A stretch of DNA of 64,000 nucleotides from NCBI RefSeq assembly GCF_000516985.1, contig NW_006917095.1, forward strand, positions 3,670,942 to 3,734,941, in the 5' to 3' direction. Made by a program: the position numbers and the translations under genes. This stretch comes from Pestalotiopsis fici W106-1. Its lineage: Eukaryota > Ascomycota > Sordariomycetes > Amphisphaeriales > Sporocadaceae. Below the pieces are notes generated by a model. It was not told the DNA's origin and ran no database searches. It worked only from the letters and a program-made list of their open reading frames with translations. This document shows positions 48,562 to 59,530 of the stretch, piece by piece; position 1 is the stretch's first letter; the number at the start of each line of letters is the position of its first letter.

Positions 48562-51090
48562 CTAGCTCCATTGGCTTGGCCCAAAGAATGAGCCATCGTC
48601 GGGCAGCACTTTTGACACAGCTGTACCCTCGCTGTCGAGGTTCTGCTGCCAAACAAGGTTCCCCCACCAGTCGGGAAAGGTGGCGCCGCTCAGGCCGAGG
48701 GCGAGGGCCGAAACCACGATGCACAAGGCCGTTCCGATATCGAGCGCGCCCGACAGCACGTAGTTGTAGCGAGTCCACCAGCCAAAGAACCTTCTCTTGA
48801 TCACATAATTGAAGACCAGACCGACAATCACCCACTGGCCGAGGTACCACGTCGTCGCGGGCGGGATCATACCGGCCGCACCAAAAATGGCAGGAAAGAA
48901 GACATAACGCAAAAAGCTCCTGGGATAGCGCATAGCCAGGAAATACTGGATCACGGGTAGACCGGCACCAATGAGCCAGAACCAGTTGACCCACGAGTAC
49001 AGCTGACCAATGCCAAACATCTTGGCCGGCCCCAACAGACCCCAGATGACCGAGGCGTTGTAGAACGTCTTTGCGTGGGGGCACGTCAGCCCGTTGGGCT
49101 GTGACGAGGTGCAGATGCCCTCGATATTACCCAGCAGAAAGTTGTACACAGCGACCTGAACGATGGATAGCCAGATCACGGCAAAGAGCTGTGCAGCAAA
49201 CATGCTTCGGGGTGGAATCTTCATGTAGTGGCCGATTTTCATGTCAGATACTAGACTGCAAGTCAGCAAGCGCTCGCTCATCATCTATTATCCATTTCAA
49301 AAACACGTACCGTAAACGAGACCATTGCAAGCAAGCATGTATCCCCAACTCTTGAAAAGCATCATGGCAACTGGGCGACCAGGCGTCATGTAGCCCACGA
49401 CCATTTCAGTAATAACATTCAACCCGGCCTGCTGGTTGGTGACGGCTTGGATGACACCCACGGGCAGAATGAAGACGACGCCGATGATGACGCAGAGGAT
49501 ATATGCCCACCAGGTCAAGTGTGTCTGCCAGGCTTGCGAGGCGATCATACCGAAAGCAAAGCTGATGATGAAGACGATGAAGAACCACCATCCGGGCGCT
49601 TCCTTGTACCTGCGCATCAACTTCAAATGCACATCACCCTCCTCAAACCGGGCATTACGAGCACGGGCAACAATGTCGCGCCCATAGAAAAGGGCAACAT
49701 GAACAACGGTCGAGGCGAGCGTGGCGAATGACATGCCATAACTCAACGAAAAGGCGGGCCCGAGCATCAGGGGCGAGTACTCCTCATAGGCTTCCTGGTT
49801 AAAAGTATACTCGTCCGTCAGAATGCGGCTGGTGTTGTATGACTGGCCAAAGTGATCAAAGTTGGAATTGGCACTAATCGGTAGGTATTTCATGAACTCG
49901 GGTCCGGCGTATGCAAGGCCAATGCAGCCTACCATCATGAACAAAATGCCGGCGCCTACGTTCAAGATGGCAAAAGCAGGCGTCTGGAGGGGACTGAGCA
50001 AGAACCCAGTGATGACGCTCCAGTCGAACGAGATGGGGACAAGACCCAAACCGGTCTGGCCACCAAACACCTGATTGATGACGACGCTCTCGGGGGCGAT
50101 CCAGCAGATAAAGGTAAACATTTGGAGGAAAGTTGCCATGACCTGGGGTATCCACTCGTAGCAGAATGTGCAAAGCGCAACAATGAGGAAGAATTTGAAG
50201 CGGCCTATGCGCCAGCCATTGGTCGTCGACGGATCGGAAGGCGAATGGTCGTGCAGCGAGTTCATGACGGTAGTGAAGATGAGGTTGGCAGGCCAGACCA
50301 TTGCGGCCGGCTGAACCAAGTAGCGGCGCAGAGCACCAGCCAGTCCGAGACCCATGGCCTGGGTCGAGATGATCAACAAGATCTGAAATCCCCATCCAAA
50401 GTATTGATTGTAGAAAATTTCCTGAGCCAGGAGAATATCAATAGCGTAGCTGACTGTGGCGCCGGCAGCCGTCATCATCGTGATAATCGTGTGTTCCTTT
50501 ACATTAAAGGGCCCAGGGTTGAGTTCGAGATCATGACCAAAGAGCCTGATGGTCTTGCATGGAACAACTGCGTGCCATCCTCGCCCAATCGGATAGGCGA
50601 TGAGCTGAACCACGGTAGACGAAATGGTAGTTGGAGAACGGCGCAGTCCGAGCAAGATGTTGCAAGCGGCCACGATGGTGCAGAGAAAAAACCCTATCGT
50701 CCAAGCGCGAATTGTGTTGACTGGAAGGTCGCTATCATCGGTGGGATGAACCTGATATACATGTCAGGCTCCGGCACAGCGACCACTATTCATGGTTGGT
50801 GATTAGGTACTTACAGCAGCACGCACTTCGGGGTACGGTGAGTCCTCGACCAGGAGAGCGCCCTCGATGGCAGCTTCTTTCTCAATATCTCCAGTCGCCA
50901 GGGCATGATCAACATCGTCGAGCTTCTGAATGTCGAGGAAAGGATCCCATTTGTGAATGCGCTTGAACTTCCGCAGCCCGGCTGCCGGGTGGACCTCTTC
51001 TCCGCCGATCTCAATAGCAATACCGGTAGCGGTTGAGGCAGACTCATCGGCCAGAGCGGCGCTGCCCTTGCCACGAAACGCGAACCCCAT
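48562..51090 (-). CDS. OPT-family oligopeptide transporter (copy 2)
   Basis: Proton-coupled small-peptide importer of the plasma membrane. Exons 51090-50815, 50751-49311 and 49250-48562; 801 residues. The second intron (49310-49251, 60 nt) uses the tctag acceptor at 49251, not the gcag five bases upstream; only this keeps the frame (VYG-VSDMKIGHYMKIPPR). Signatures: DSPYPEVRAAV before helix 1, QLIAYPIGRGW, the hallmark NPGPFNVKEHTIITMM, and KIPPRSMFAAQLFA. The start is set at 51090 (MGFAFRGKGSAAL); an upstream in-frame ATG at 51165 would add 25 unlikely residues. Together with copy 1 at 404 the window carries two divergent OPT paralogues with different intron patterns (5 versus 2 introns), so they are not a recent duplication. 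Confidence 0.94.
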
Positions 51091-54000
51091 GATTACGTCA
51101 CCTATAGTTTTGCAATCGTTCGAGGAAAATCGTTTGCGAATATGATGGAAGGACTGAAAGACCAAGTTGTTGGGAGGCCCAACACTGGGATCAAATGAAT
51201 CAAGTGGGCGAGTGAGTGAGCGAATGAGTGGGAGAGTTCAAAAGAGCGTGCAGCAAGACTCCCGCAATAAGAAAGGAACGTCGACGGCTTGGTAAAGGAG
51301 TGTAAAAAGCCAAAATAAAAGCGACCGTGCCTGATGCAAATTTTGTGGAAATGCGCGTCCCAAATATCTTCTCGGACACCAGCCGAGGTGGTTCAAGACC
51401 TTTCCCTGAAAAGAAAGCTGGGGAGGGAGAGAGTGAAGTGAAGAATGTGTTTGAGTCCCGACTATGCGACTTGGCGGAGGGAAGGTTCTAAAGACAAGAA
51501 AATGGGCGTCCAATCCGCTTCGACCCGAGTCCCCGACTCACCGGACGGGCCCAAGGACTTGGCTCTTGGTATGAACTCTAAACAGGTTGTCGAGAATAGG
51601 GGCGGCTTTGCGGAGAACGACGTATATTTCCAGTAGTAGTAGTAGAGCTGCCAGGCTTTTTGGTTCTAGGACATCAACGCGATGAGAGTCCGGCTTGCTG
51701 CCTCTCCGGACTAGGGTTGGTTTCTCGGCGCAGCGAACAGGATATGGAGACGGGCTAAAGTTCGTGACGTCTAGATTGGCCGGCCCATGACAGTTCAGTA
51801 TCGACCCTCCAACGGCCCTTTGCCGATCACAGAACAAAAGCTGACGAGAAAGGGCAGAGACAGATGGTATTTGCTCGCTGGTGCCGAATGTATGATATGC
51901 TTCGATGAGTTTGGCCGCTACCAAGATCGACACGATGCACAGGTATGCAGGCAGACACTGTTGAGAGAAAGGAACAAACAATTTGCGCAACGTGCCAAGG
52001 TTGGTCAGGTTAGAGAATTTGAATCGTTGCTTTTCTTTCTTCTCTAGCGCAGTCGGGACCCACCACCAGCGCCGCCACGGCCATCGCGCCGCCTACGCCC
52101 AGCATCATGAGACGCTGGTGCTTGCTGGTCCCCGTAGAATTTGAATTGGTCCAGGCGTGAAAACGAATCCGCAGTTCCAACGGGCTGTGGGCTGAGCCAG
52201 TTCCCAGTTGACTTTCCAGGATTCCCTTGGTGCCGAGGTCACAGGTGGGGACACGATTTCAGAAAAGGTGGAAGTGCTGAGTGGCATTTTGGCATTTTCC
52301 TTGGTGTATCTCCACTGACAGGTGAAGTGATTTCCATCTCTGTCGCAGACGCCGAGGGTTCAGCTAAGCGTAGCAGTGGTGTTGTAGGTGGTTTAATAAG
52401 GAAATCAACATCCCCCGTCTCTCATCACCGACATGTCATGGGTATGAGCGACCCGGCAGATGGGCTGTCGCTGATGAATGAAGTTGGCAGCGCAGTAAGC
52501 CCCGACTCGTCGTCAGCAACGAAGACGACGCGGCCAGAGCTTGTGAGGGTCCCGCGAGTCCCGCTACATATATCGCTTGCGTGTCGAGGTGAAGGAAAAC
52601 TGGGACCCGATCAATTCCATCAAGATCTACTTTTGGTTGGTAGCGTATGTACCCAAGCTGCCAGGTAAGATGGTCACTGAGAAACAATTGCTTCTCATTG
52701 ACATATCAGTGATTAGAGGTCATCCACCAAGTCAAGAAGCGGCGCGGGTTCAGGCCAAGGATGTGATTCGGAATAAGCCAAACTTCCTTATGGAACACCC
52801 ACCTGTGGATGTGGCTTGATCACAAAATGAGCTCGAGGATTCCGGTAGACTACATTCTGTAGTGTCTCAAGACCTGAAGGCATAGGCAGACTTGTCAGGT
52901 ACATGTAGGTATACGCTTGATGGTTAGCGACCCCAGAAGCGGTAATGCAAAACATGCTCACCTGCACGTTGTCGAGCCTTGCCGTCGTGCGCGTGTATTG
53001 GACCAGAACGCCAAGCTGCTCTGGCGATAGCAGGCGAGGAATGGAGGTTCCGGGGTCTGTCGCTTGAATACGGATTTCGAGCTATGTGATACACAGCCAA
53101 AGGCAAACCAAACGATGACCGAGGAGTAATATCAATATACGGACGTCTCTACCTCATTTAGATAATGAAGTCATTGCCTTTAACCTTCGAACTGTTTCCT
53201 GACCCTGACAGAGCAGCTCGACTTAATGCAGGTACAATCTGAGATAGTCCGGGCAAGTGCTGAAAAATAGGAAATACACAACTCTGTTTTTGGAACATTT
53301 TCTTCTTGCTCTTGGGGGAGCAAACTCACTAATCTAGGATAGTCCACTGTTCGCCAAGCTCGGAACCCCTGAGCGCTCAGGGATTTAGGTGTGACAGCGT
53401 TCCCAGTTTCTCGGATTTTGGCGGGGTCTAGCGCCTAGCTTGGGTGGGAATGAAGCGGAGATTCAGTTGGGAAATATCGCAGGCTATTTTCCGCAAAGGA
53501 GTCACGCAGCCGAGAGTGCAATCTTACAACGTAGCGGCATGGCATAATTTTCTCTTTTCTCATCTTTTCGTGTACGGACTAGAGGAAGATGAGAAATCAT
53601 CTCACTCACGCGAGACTCATCTTGAGGAAGCCGTAGGATGAAAAAAAGAAAAAGAAAAAAACATTCTAGTGCAAACCACTTGATGATTCACCCGACCAAC
53701 CCAGATGTTTCCTTATTTCCCTCTCACTCGGGCCACTTTCATGTAATCGCGACTACCATCGCCAAGCTTGGAATCGAGTCAGAAGCGGACCATCTGTAGA
53801 GGGGCCAGAGCTCGGACTTCCGGCGCTTGCCTCTGGAAAGATGGCTCGCGGCCACTGTTTTGTCGATCCGGTCCGAGCAATCACCTCGCCGTTATTTCGA
53901 ATTCGAAACTGTTGCTGAATAGAAATTTCTACTGCGCCCACCCTTGCCATATCAGATGATCGACAGTCATCTCGTGTCTTTGAATGCTGCTGCCAGGCTG

Positions 54001-54617
54001 CCTACACCCACTGGCCCGCCGCTATCAGCCCTATGGCTGCTGATCTCACAGGATCAGAGACCAACGGCGATCATCACCAACGTCGCTGTCGGCTGTTTAT
54101 AGGTCGGTAGGTAGGCTGGTAGCTCGTGGTGTACAGCGCGTACAAAGTGCCTCTTCCTGCTCTTCGTGCTTGCTGGCTTTTTGCGCCATACAACTTTGGA
54201 CAAAAAAACATATCCCATGTCGCTGCCGTATCCTTCATCTCCTTGACCTTTTGTGGGCAGCTTGATCATTGGTACGATTGACATCTACCATGTGCTTTCA
54301 TAACTTGCCGGCTATTCACATATGCCTACGTGGTTACAGTGCATTACGACAGGCAACTTCGATTCGTACTCTTCCTGTCATTAGCCGAATAGTCTCGGCG
54401 GCTAATAGTTCTGGCCTATATTGCGTCAATCAAGACAATCAGATCCAGTTCCTGTCCGCAATATTGCCCATCACCCTGGGAGTAGAACGGTATCATCTCA
54501 TAATGACAACCTAGCATCCAGCTAGACAGAGGCAGCACCGTGTCAAAGAACTCTGGCGATCTGATATGCTACTGAATGGCTTTTCCCAGTCTCACGATTG
54601 TCCGCAACCTGTCTAAT
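51091..54617. other. 3.5 kb intergenic with possible gene relics
   Basis: Contains the OPT copy 2 promoter. Around 52030-52560 the minus strand has protein-like segments in shifting frames (see findings), perhaps a decayed gene. From 52850 to 54570 I see no coding signal. Confidence 0.35.
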
Positions 54618-55950
54618 ATGAGGATTCCAAAGCTGCTGTCTTTCCTTTGCTTGGCCAGTAAGGCCTTGTCGGCCTCGGTCGTTAATGGCACAACTTGCAC
54701 GGTTACACCTCTAGGTTCAGGGTCCAACGGCAAGGATCCCGATGATACACCACAAATCTTGGACGCTTTCAAGAAATGTGGTAAAAATGGCCGTGTCGTG
54801 CTGGCCGAGGGACTGTTCCACATTGGACAGGTCATGAAGACAACCGACTTCTCCAATGTCACCATCGAGATTCACGGCACGCTCAAGTGGTCCTCGGACA
54901 TACAGTACTGGCTGCGCAACAGCATCTCGGTGACCTACGCCGGCCGCAGCACGGCGTGGATGGTGGGCGGAAACGACATCACCATGTTGGGCTTTGGCCG
55001 GGCGCTCTTTGATGGCAACGGACAACTCTGGTATGATCAGAACCGGAACCAGGGCAACCAAAACGGCCGGCCCATCTCGCTGACGCTGTGGAACGCGCGC
55101 AACGTGCTCGTCGATGGCATCTCTTGGCGTCAGTCGCAGTTCTGGCACACCTTTGTTGCACACAGTCAAAATGTCACGATGACAAACCTCGATATGAACG
55201 CTACTAGTAGCAGCCAGTGGTCTACGGTCAACACGGACGGTGTCGATACGTGGAACTCCAAGGACGTCGTTATCGCAAACTGGACAGTCACATGTGGCGA
55301 TGTAGGTCAAACCCCAACGGTGTCATAACCGGACCAGCAATGGTCCGAACAAAGCATGATTCTTGAGGTTGAGGAATACTGATTCGGCATGCATTCAGGA
55401 TTGTATTTCCATGAAGGGCAACAGTACAAATATATCCGTGTCCAACGTGACGTGCTACGAGTCTGGATGTGCGTGTATTGGATCTATAGGGTCCCAAGCA
55501 TCCCAGCCAGACTATGTAGAAAACGTTTACTTCGACAATGTCACATGTATACACTCCTCGAATGCGGCATGGATCAAGACGTATTCCGGTACGGGCCGAG
55601 TCCGCAATATCACCTTTGCCAACTTCCACATCAGCCAGGTGGACCAGCCCATCTATGTGACCCCGTGTATTTATAGCGCTTCTGGTTGTGATAGCAGCCG
55701 CTTGGGCATCAGTGACGTACGCTGGGTCAACATTACTGGAACGAGCCGTTATAATGTCGCTGCGGGAATTCATTGTAGTGCTGCGACTCCTTGCAAGGGC
55801 TTTAGTATGGAAAATGTCAACATCACGCCGGCCGCTGGAGGGTCAGCCAAATGGCTGTGCTCGAATATTGAGGCACAGTCATCTTCGGGTATCCCCTGCA
55901 CTGGCACATGTCCTGCAAACTGGCCACAGCAATTGAAGGGAAACCAGTGA
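54618..55950 (+). CDS. Glycoside hydrolase family 28, exo-(rhamno)galacturonase-like
   Basis: Secreted pectin-degrading enzyme with a right-handed beta-helix fold. Exons 54618-55301 and 55399-55950 give 411 residues. The signal peptide MRIPKLLSFLCLASKALS starts at 54618; the in-frame ATG at 54576 would put 14 polar residues before it. GH28 motifs: NTDGVDTW at 205-212 (catalytic Asp), CGDDCIS at the exon join (Asp228, Asp229), and NAAWIKTY in place of the usual RIK. The region that normally reads G-H-G-I-S-I-G-S-L-G here reads GCACIGSIG with no His. As far as I recall this is seen in the exo-rhamnogalacturonase/rgx side of GH28 rather than in endopolygalacturonases, which supports that subgroup. 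Many N-glycosylation sequons. Convergent with the P450 across the gap. Confidence 0.9.
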
Positions 55951-56197
55951 GTATCACGATGGCGGCGATCAATGCCAGACGCCAGGGAATTGTATGCGCA
56001 TTTAGGGAATTTTCATCAATACTATTCCTACTTCTCATGCTGGCCACGTCCAATTTCTTCTATTGGGGATCGTTGTCTAAATGTGTACGTTTGACCGCAT
56101 GAAAGTAATGGAACAGCTTCATCATGAATATGTCGCCAAATTCATATAAGCACCAATTGCCTTTTCTCTCTCGATATTAGTGATGCCCACTACCTGT
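55951..56197. other. 3' flank of the GH28 gene
   Basis: About 250 bp with the GH28 3' UTR before the left arm of the inverted repeat. No coding signal. Confidence 0.4.
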
Positions 56198-56563
56198 CTA
56201 CGGAGCACCAGAGGGCGAACTGTTGAAAACCCCCGATTTTAGCCTTATATGCTCAAATAAAAAAAAATAAAAAACATTTATTTTCATTTCTTTTATTTCT
56301 TTCATATCTTTTACTTATCTTTCATTTTTTCTTTTCTTTTTTCTTTTTCCAAAAAAAAAAAAAAAANNNNNNNNNNNNNNNNNNNNNNNNNNNNNNNNNN
56401 NNNNNNNNNNNNNNNNNNNNNNNNNNNNNNNNNNNNNNNNNNNNNNNNNNNNNNNNNNNNNNNNNNAGGGGCAAAGGTGGGTGGACTTTTGCTACTGTAA
56501 ATAGGGTGATTTTATCCAAATCTCGGATTTTCAACAGTTTGCCCTCTGGGCATCCATCCGTAG
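56198..56563. repeat. Inverted-repeat element (MITE/foldback-like) containing an assembly gap
   Basis: Left arm at 56198-56230 reads CTACGGAGCACCAGAGGGCG then AACTGTTGAAAA. The reverse complement of 56528-56563 reads AGCTACGGATGGATGCCCAG then AGGGCAAACTGTTGAAAA. The arms match over about 30 bp with a small indel; CAGAGGGC(G/A)AACTGTTG is conserved in both. The interior is A/T-rich (poly-A and T-rich pyrimidine tracts) and interrupted by 100 N. Terminal inverted repeats around a short A/T-rich core suggest a non-autonomous DNA transposon or the ends of a larger one hidden in the gap. I see no obvious target-site duplication. Confidence 0.6.
56367..56466. other. Assembly gap (100 N)
   Basis: Exactly 100 undetermined bases, preceded by a run of A. 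The round length indicates a placeholder, so the true distance is unknown. No coding exon of the neighbouring genes runs into it. Confidence 0.98.
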
Positions 56564-56610
56564 CTGTCAAGATGCACCTATACACCACGGGAGAACAGTA
56601 GCTGCTGACC

Positions 56611-58681
56611 TCACGGGCTCAGGACTCTAGGGGACTTGCGTGGGGTGAATCGCAACAGAAGGGGTGGTAAGGTAACGGTAAAGGTATCAAGAAAGTCCTT
56701 ATCGAATGCCTCCCCATTTTCCCCAGGCCCGAAGCTGACATCAAATTGCAGCAGGATCAAGGAGAGTGCTGCGCGGACGCTCAGTCTAGCTAGACTCTTC
56801 CCGGGACAAGTATAAGCACCTGGAGCCTCAATGTCAGCAACGCGCCCTCGCGTGGTCTTTCTAAGAATTTCACACTCGATCAATACAATCGAGGCGGCCA
56901 AGCTGGCACCTACCGAGGAGGAATGGAAGATATGGGGCTCCATCCGTGCCCATCTCTTCACGCCGCTCGCCCCATCTTTCAGGGATAAATTCATCTGCTT
57001 GCTTCCAGTAACGGGGATCGCGGTGAATTTGTCCTGCGGGCACAAGGACATTGACGCCTCCCGGGATATGGACTTCGTCAATCTGAAGTCCCCCAGCAGG
57101 TGTCTCACGCGGTCCCGCCAGGGTAAGCGCTGCCTTTACGCGCAAGGTTTCAGAGATGAAGTCGTCTAGGTATTTGATGGACTTGACCTTTTCAAACGTC
57201 CAATCATCAGCTCCCCCAGGCATGGTCGCATCCAAAAGTGCTTGCAGCTTCTTCTGCTCGTGGGGATACTTGACGACAAGAAAAAGGCAGTGCGACAGAG
57301 TTGTTGCTGTTGTATCACTACCAAAGCAAAGCATATCAGCACATACTCATATTCGCCCATCGTCGTCTCACGGATGTTGCGATTACCTTCCAGCCAGGAG
57401 AATGATTCTAGCGTCATCCTCGATTGCTTGTGGAGATGGTGCCGCTGACACATCCTTCTCTTGGACGGCCTTGATGAGCCATGAGGCTATGTCGGAAGGA
57501 TCTTTTTCTTTGTTCCAGGTCTGATCAAAATTTGTTAACTCTTCTACTTTGAATCATAGGAAAGAAGGGATATATACCTGCTGCTTGGTTCGTATCTCAT
57601 TCGCGCAAAAGTCGAATATCTCCGAATATGCGGCAGCGGCACCGGGTATGGCGCTCATTAGGTATAGCAACCAAGGGACGGTTTGAAAAATGCCCAGAGT
57701 CTTGATGTGAGCGTGGATCGGCCGAATTGCCGAATGCTCTTGACCCGTATGCAACTGACCAAAATCCTTACCAAAGCCAACCTGTCCCATGAGATCAAAG
57801 CTGAAGAACATGGACCAGTCGGTCATGTTGACGCCGTCCTCTCCACGTTGTTTCAACTGGGCTACGAGAGCATTGACACCGGACATTATCCGAGGTTCAT
57901 AAGAGGCAAGGGCTATTATGCTTAGCACATGGTTGATTGCATATCCAACGGTGAGCAGACTTGCCTTTTACCGACATGCTCTTGTCCCAAGCTTTACGAC
58001 GTAGCCTGTGGCTCTCGTGATCGCGGGTCATGTGCAATGATGATTTTAGAGGATCGTTGCCTGTTTGGCCATACCAAGTTGACTTTCGGCATTGGGACTT
58101 TGGGCCGTAGATGATGTCTACAGCGGATTGGCGCAAGATGGTGATTTCCCGAGGACCTAGGAACATTAGAACGATGCAGGAGCAAGAAGAGAAAGAAACA
58201 AGGAAATTTCAACCGTGGCATTTGATGAAGTAAAGGGGGCAACGTTACCAGTTCGCACAAAGTCTCCGTATTTGGTGTGCATCTTTTCCAACTCCCTGTA
58301 GTACTGAACATTCTTCAAGGACAAATAAGTGGCGTAAAACCGACTGACTCGAGCACCTATTGGACCAGGAAACTTGCTACACCTATGGAAACCAAGGCGG
58401 TATACGGCGATACTCAGAAGTAGGCAGCCCTGGAAAGTTGTCGCGACTACAGCAGACTTTGCCACTGCGGCCGTTGGGTGATACTGGCCGTAGTGGATAA
58501 AGAATCCCAGCAGCATAGGCCACAATACTGTGCATACAGCAAGAAAGTGGAACATGAAATCTTCAAATTCTACACTCTGTATCACCAGATGGAAACTGAC
58601 AGCCAGGAAAGCAGACATCGCGGCCGTGTGACTGAGATCAGCCCGGGCAATGTCGTACAGCTTACCAGCCCAGTCAGCCAT
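56611..58681 (-). CDS. Cytochrome P450 monooxygenase, multi-helix N-terminus
   Basis: Haem-thiolate oxygenase anchored in the ER membrane. Six exons: 58681-58249, 58156-57965, 57912-57578, 57530-57388, 57317-56914, 56819-56611; 571 residues. The intron 57964-57913 is GC-AG (AAAAG|GCAAGT); the alternative GT seven bases earlier breaks the frame. Motifs: proline hinge KFPGPIGARVSRF; I-helix ILLAGSDTTATT; ExxR in DDFISETLRVKAAL; PER region EFIPERWGERRE; haem loop PFLLGAYTCPGKSLARL (FxxGxxxCxG), completed by the last splice. The first ~130 residues hold two or three hydrophobic helices before the hinge, more than the usual single anchor, as in some fungal secondary-metabolite P450s. An ATG at 58861 would extend the protein by 60 residues. 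Tandem with the MFS gene at 59531; substrate unknown. Confidence 0.92.
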
Positions 58682-59530
58682 GATGGACAGCTTGTTCAAG
58701 AAGTGGTTGGTTGTTTCGGTTTCGAAAACTCGCAACGGATTGTGTACGCATGGTTTGGCTTTTAAATGAATAGGATAGACAGCGGCTAGGTAAGTGTCAA
58801 GTAAGGAGTTGGCGTTCTTCATGGTCGCTACATGCAAGTCGCTATCAGCTGCCGCAGACAAGGATCGGATAACTCGTACATTTTCCCCCGCACGAAACGA
58901 GGACAGTTATTGGCCGTTGTATGCAGATTTCGTGTATACCAAGAACCAGGCCATGGCTATCACGCAGGGTTGAAGGAAGCAACTGCCGCTGAAGATCGCA
59001 GATAATGACCCTACCTCTTGGTCTGATCTGATATCGGCAGCAGTCCCGGTCCGTGCCGATCCGATGGTATTCGGATTGGAGAGGTCATAAAATTGCTGGG
59101 AAGGCCCATTGTTCTTGGCAAAGCCACCTCAGAGGATAATTACTATGTATATAGTGTTGATTGATTTGATGATACATATGATGCCCTAATTCGGTAGCCT
59201 TACCTAGGGCTAGTCGATCGTAGGATATGGATGATAATTGTTGGCATGGCTGACTGTAGCGTATGCGACGGGATCACGAATTTACGGCATTTTGTTCTGA
59301 CCTTCCCGGAGTGGACATGACAAATTCCTACCCAGAGATATTATTCTTCAACTTATTAGCATAAGCCCTTGGAAACGACATGAATGAGTAATATAACAAG
59401 ATAAATACAGTCGTCTAGTGCCACTGGAATAGGTTGCTTTGATGTTGCATTGGGACTTGAGTAACCTGATTTTCTATTTGTGAAACAAACTAGTGTGACT
59501 TGGGTTGTACCGCTTGTTCCTCTACTGTAA
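58682..59530. other. Spacer between MFS and P450
   Basis: About 850 bp. Holds the P450 promoter (and possibly an extended N-terminus up to 58861) and the 3' UTR of the MFS gene. Nothing else recognised. Confidence 0.4.
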
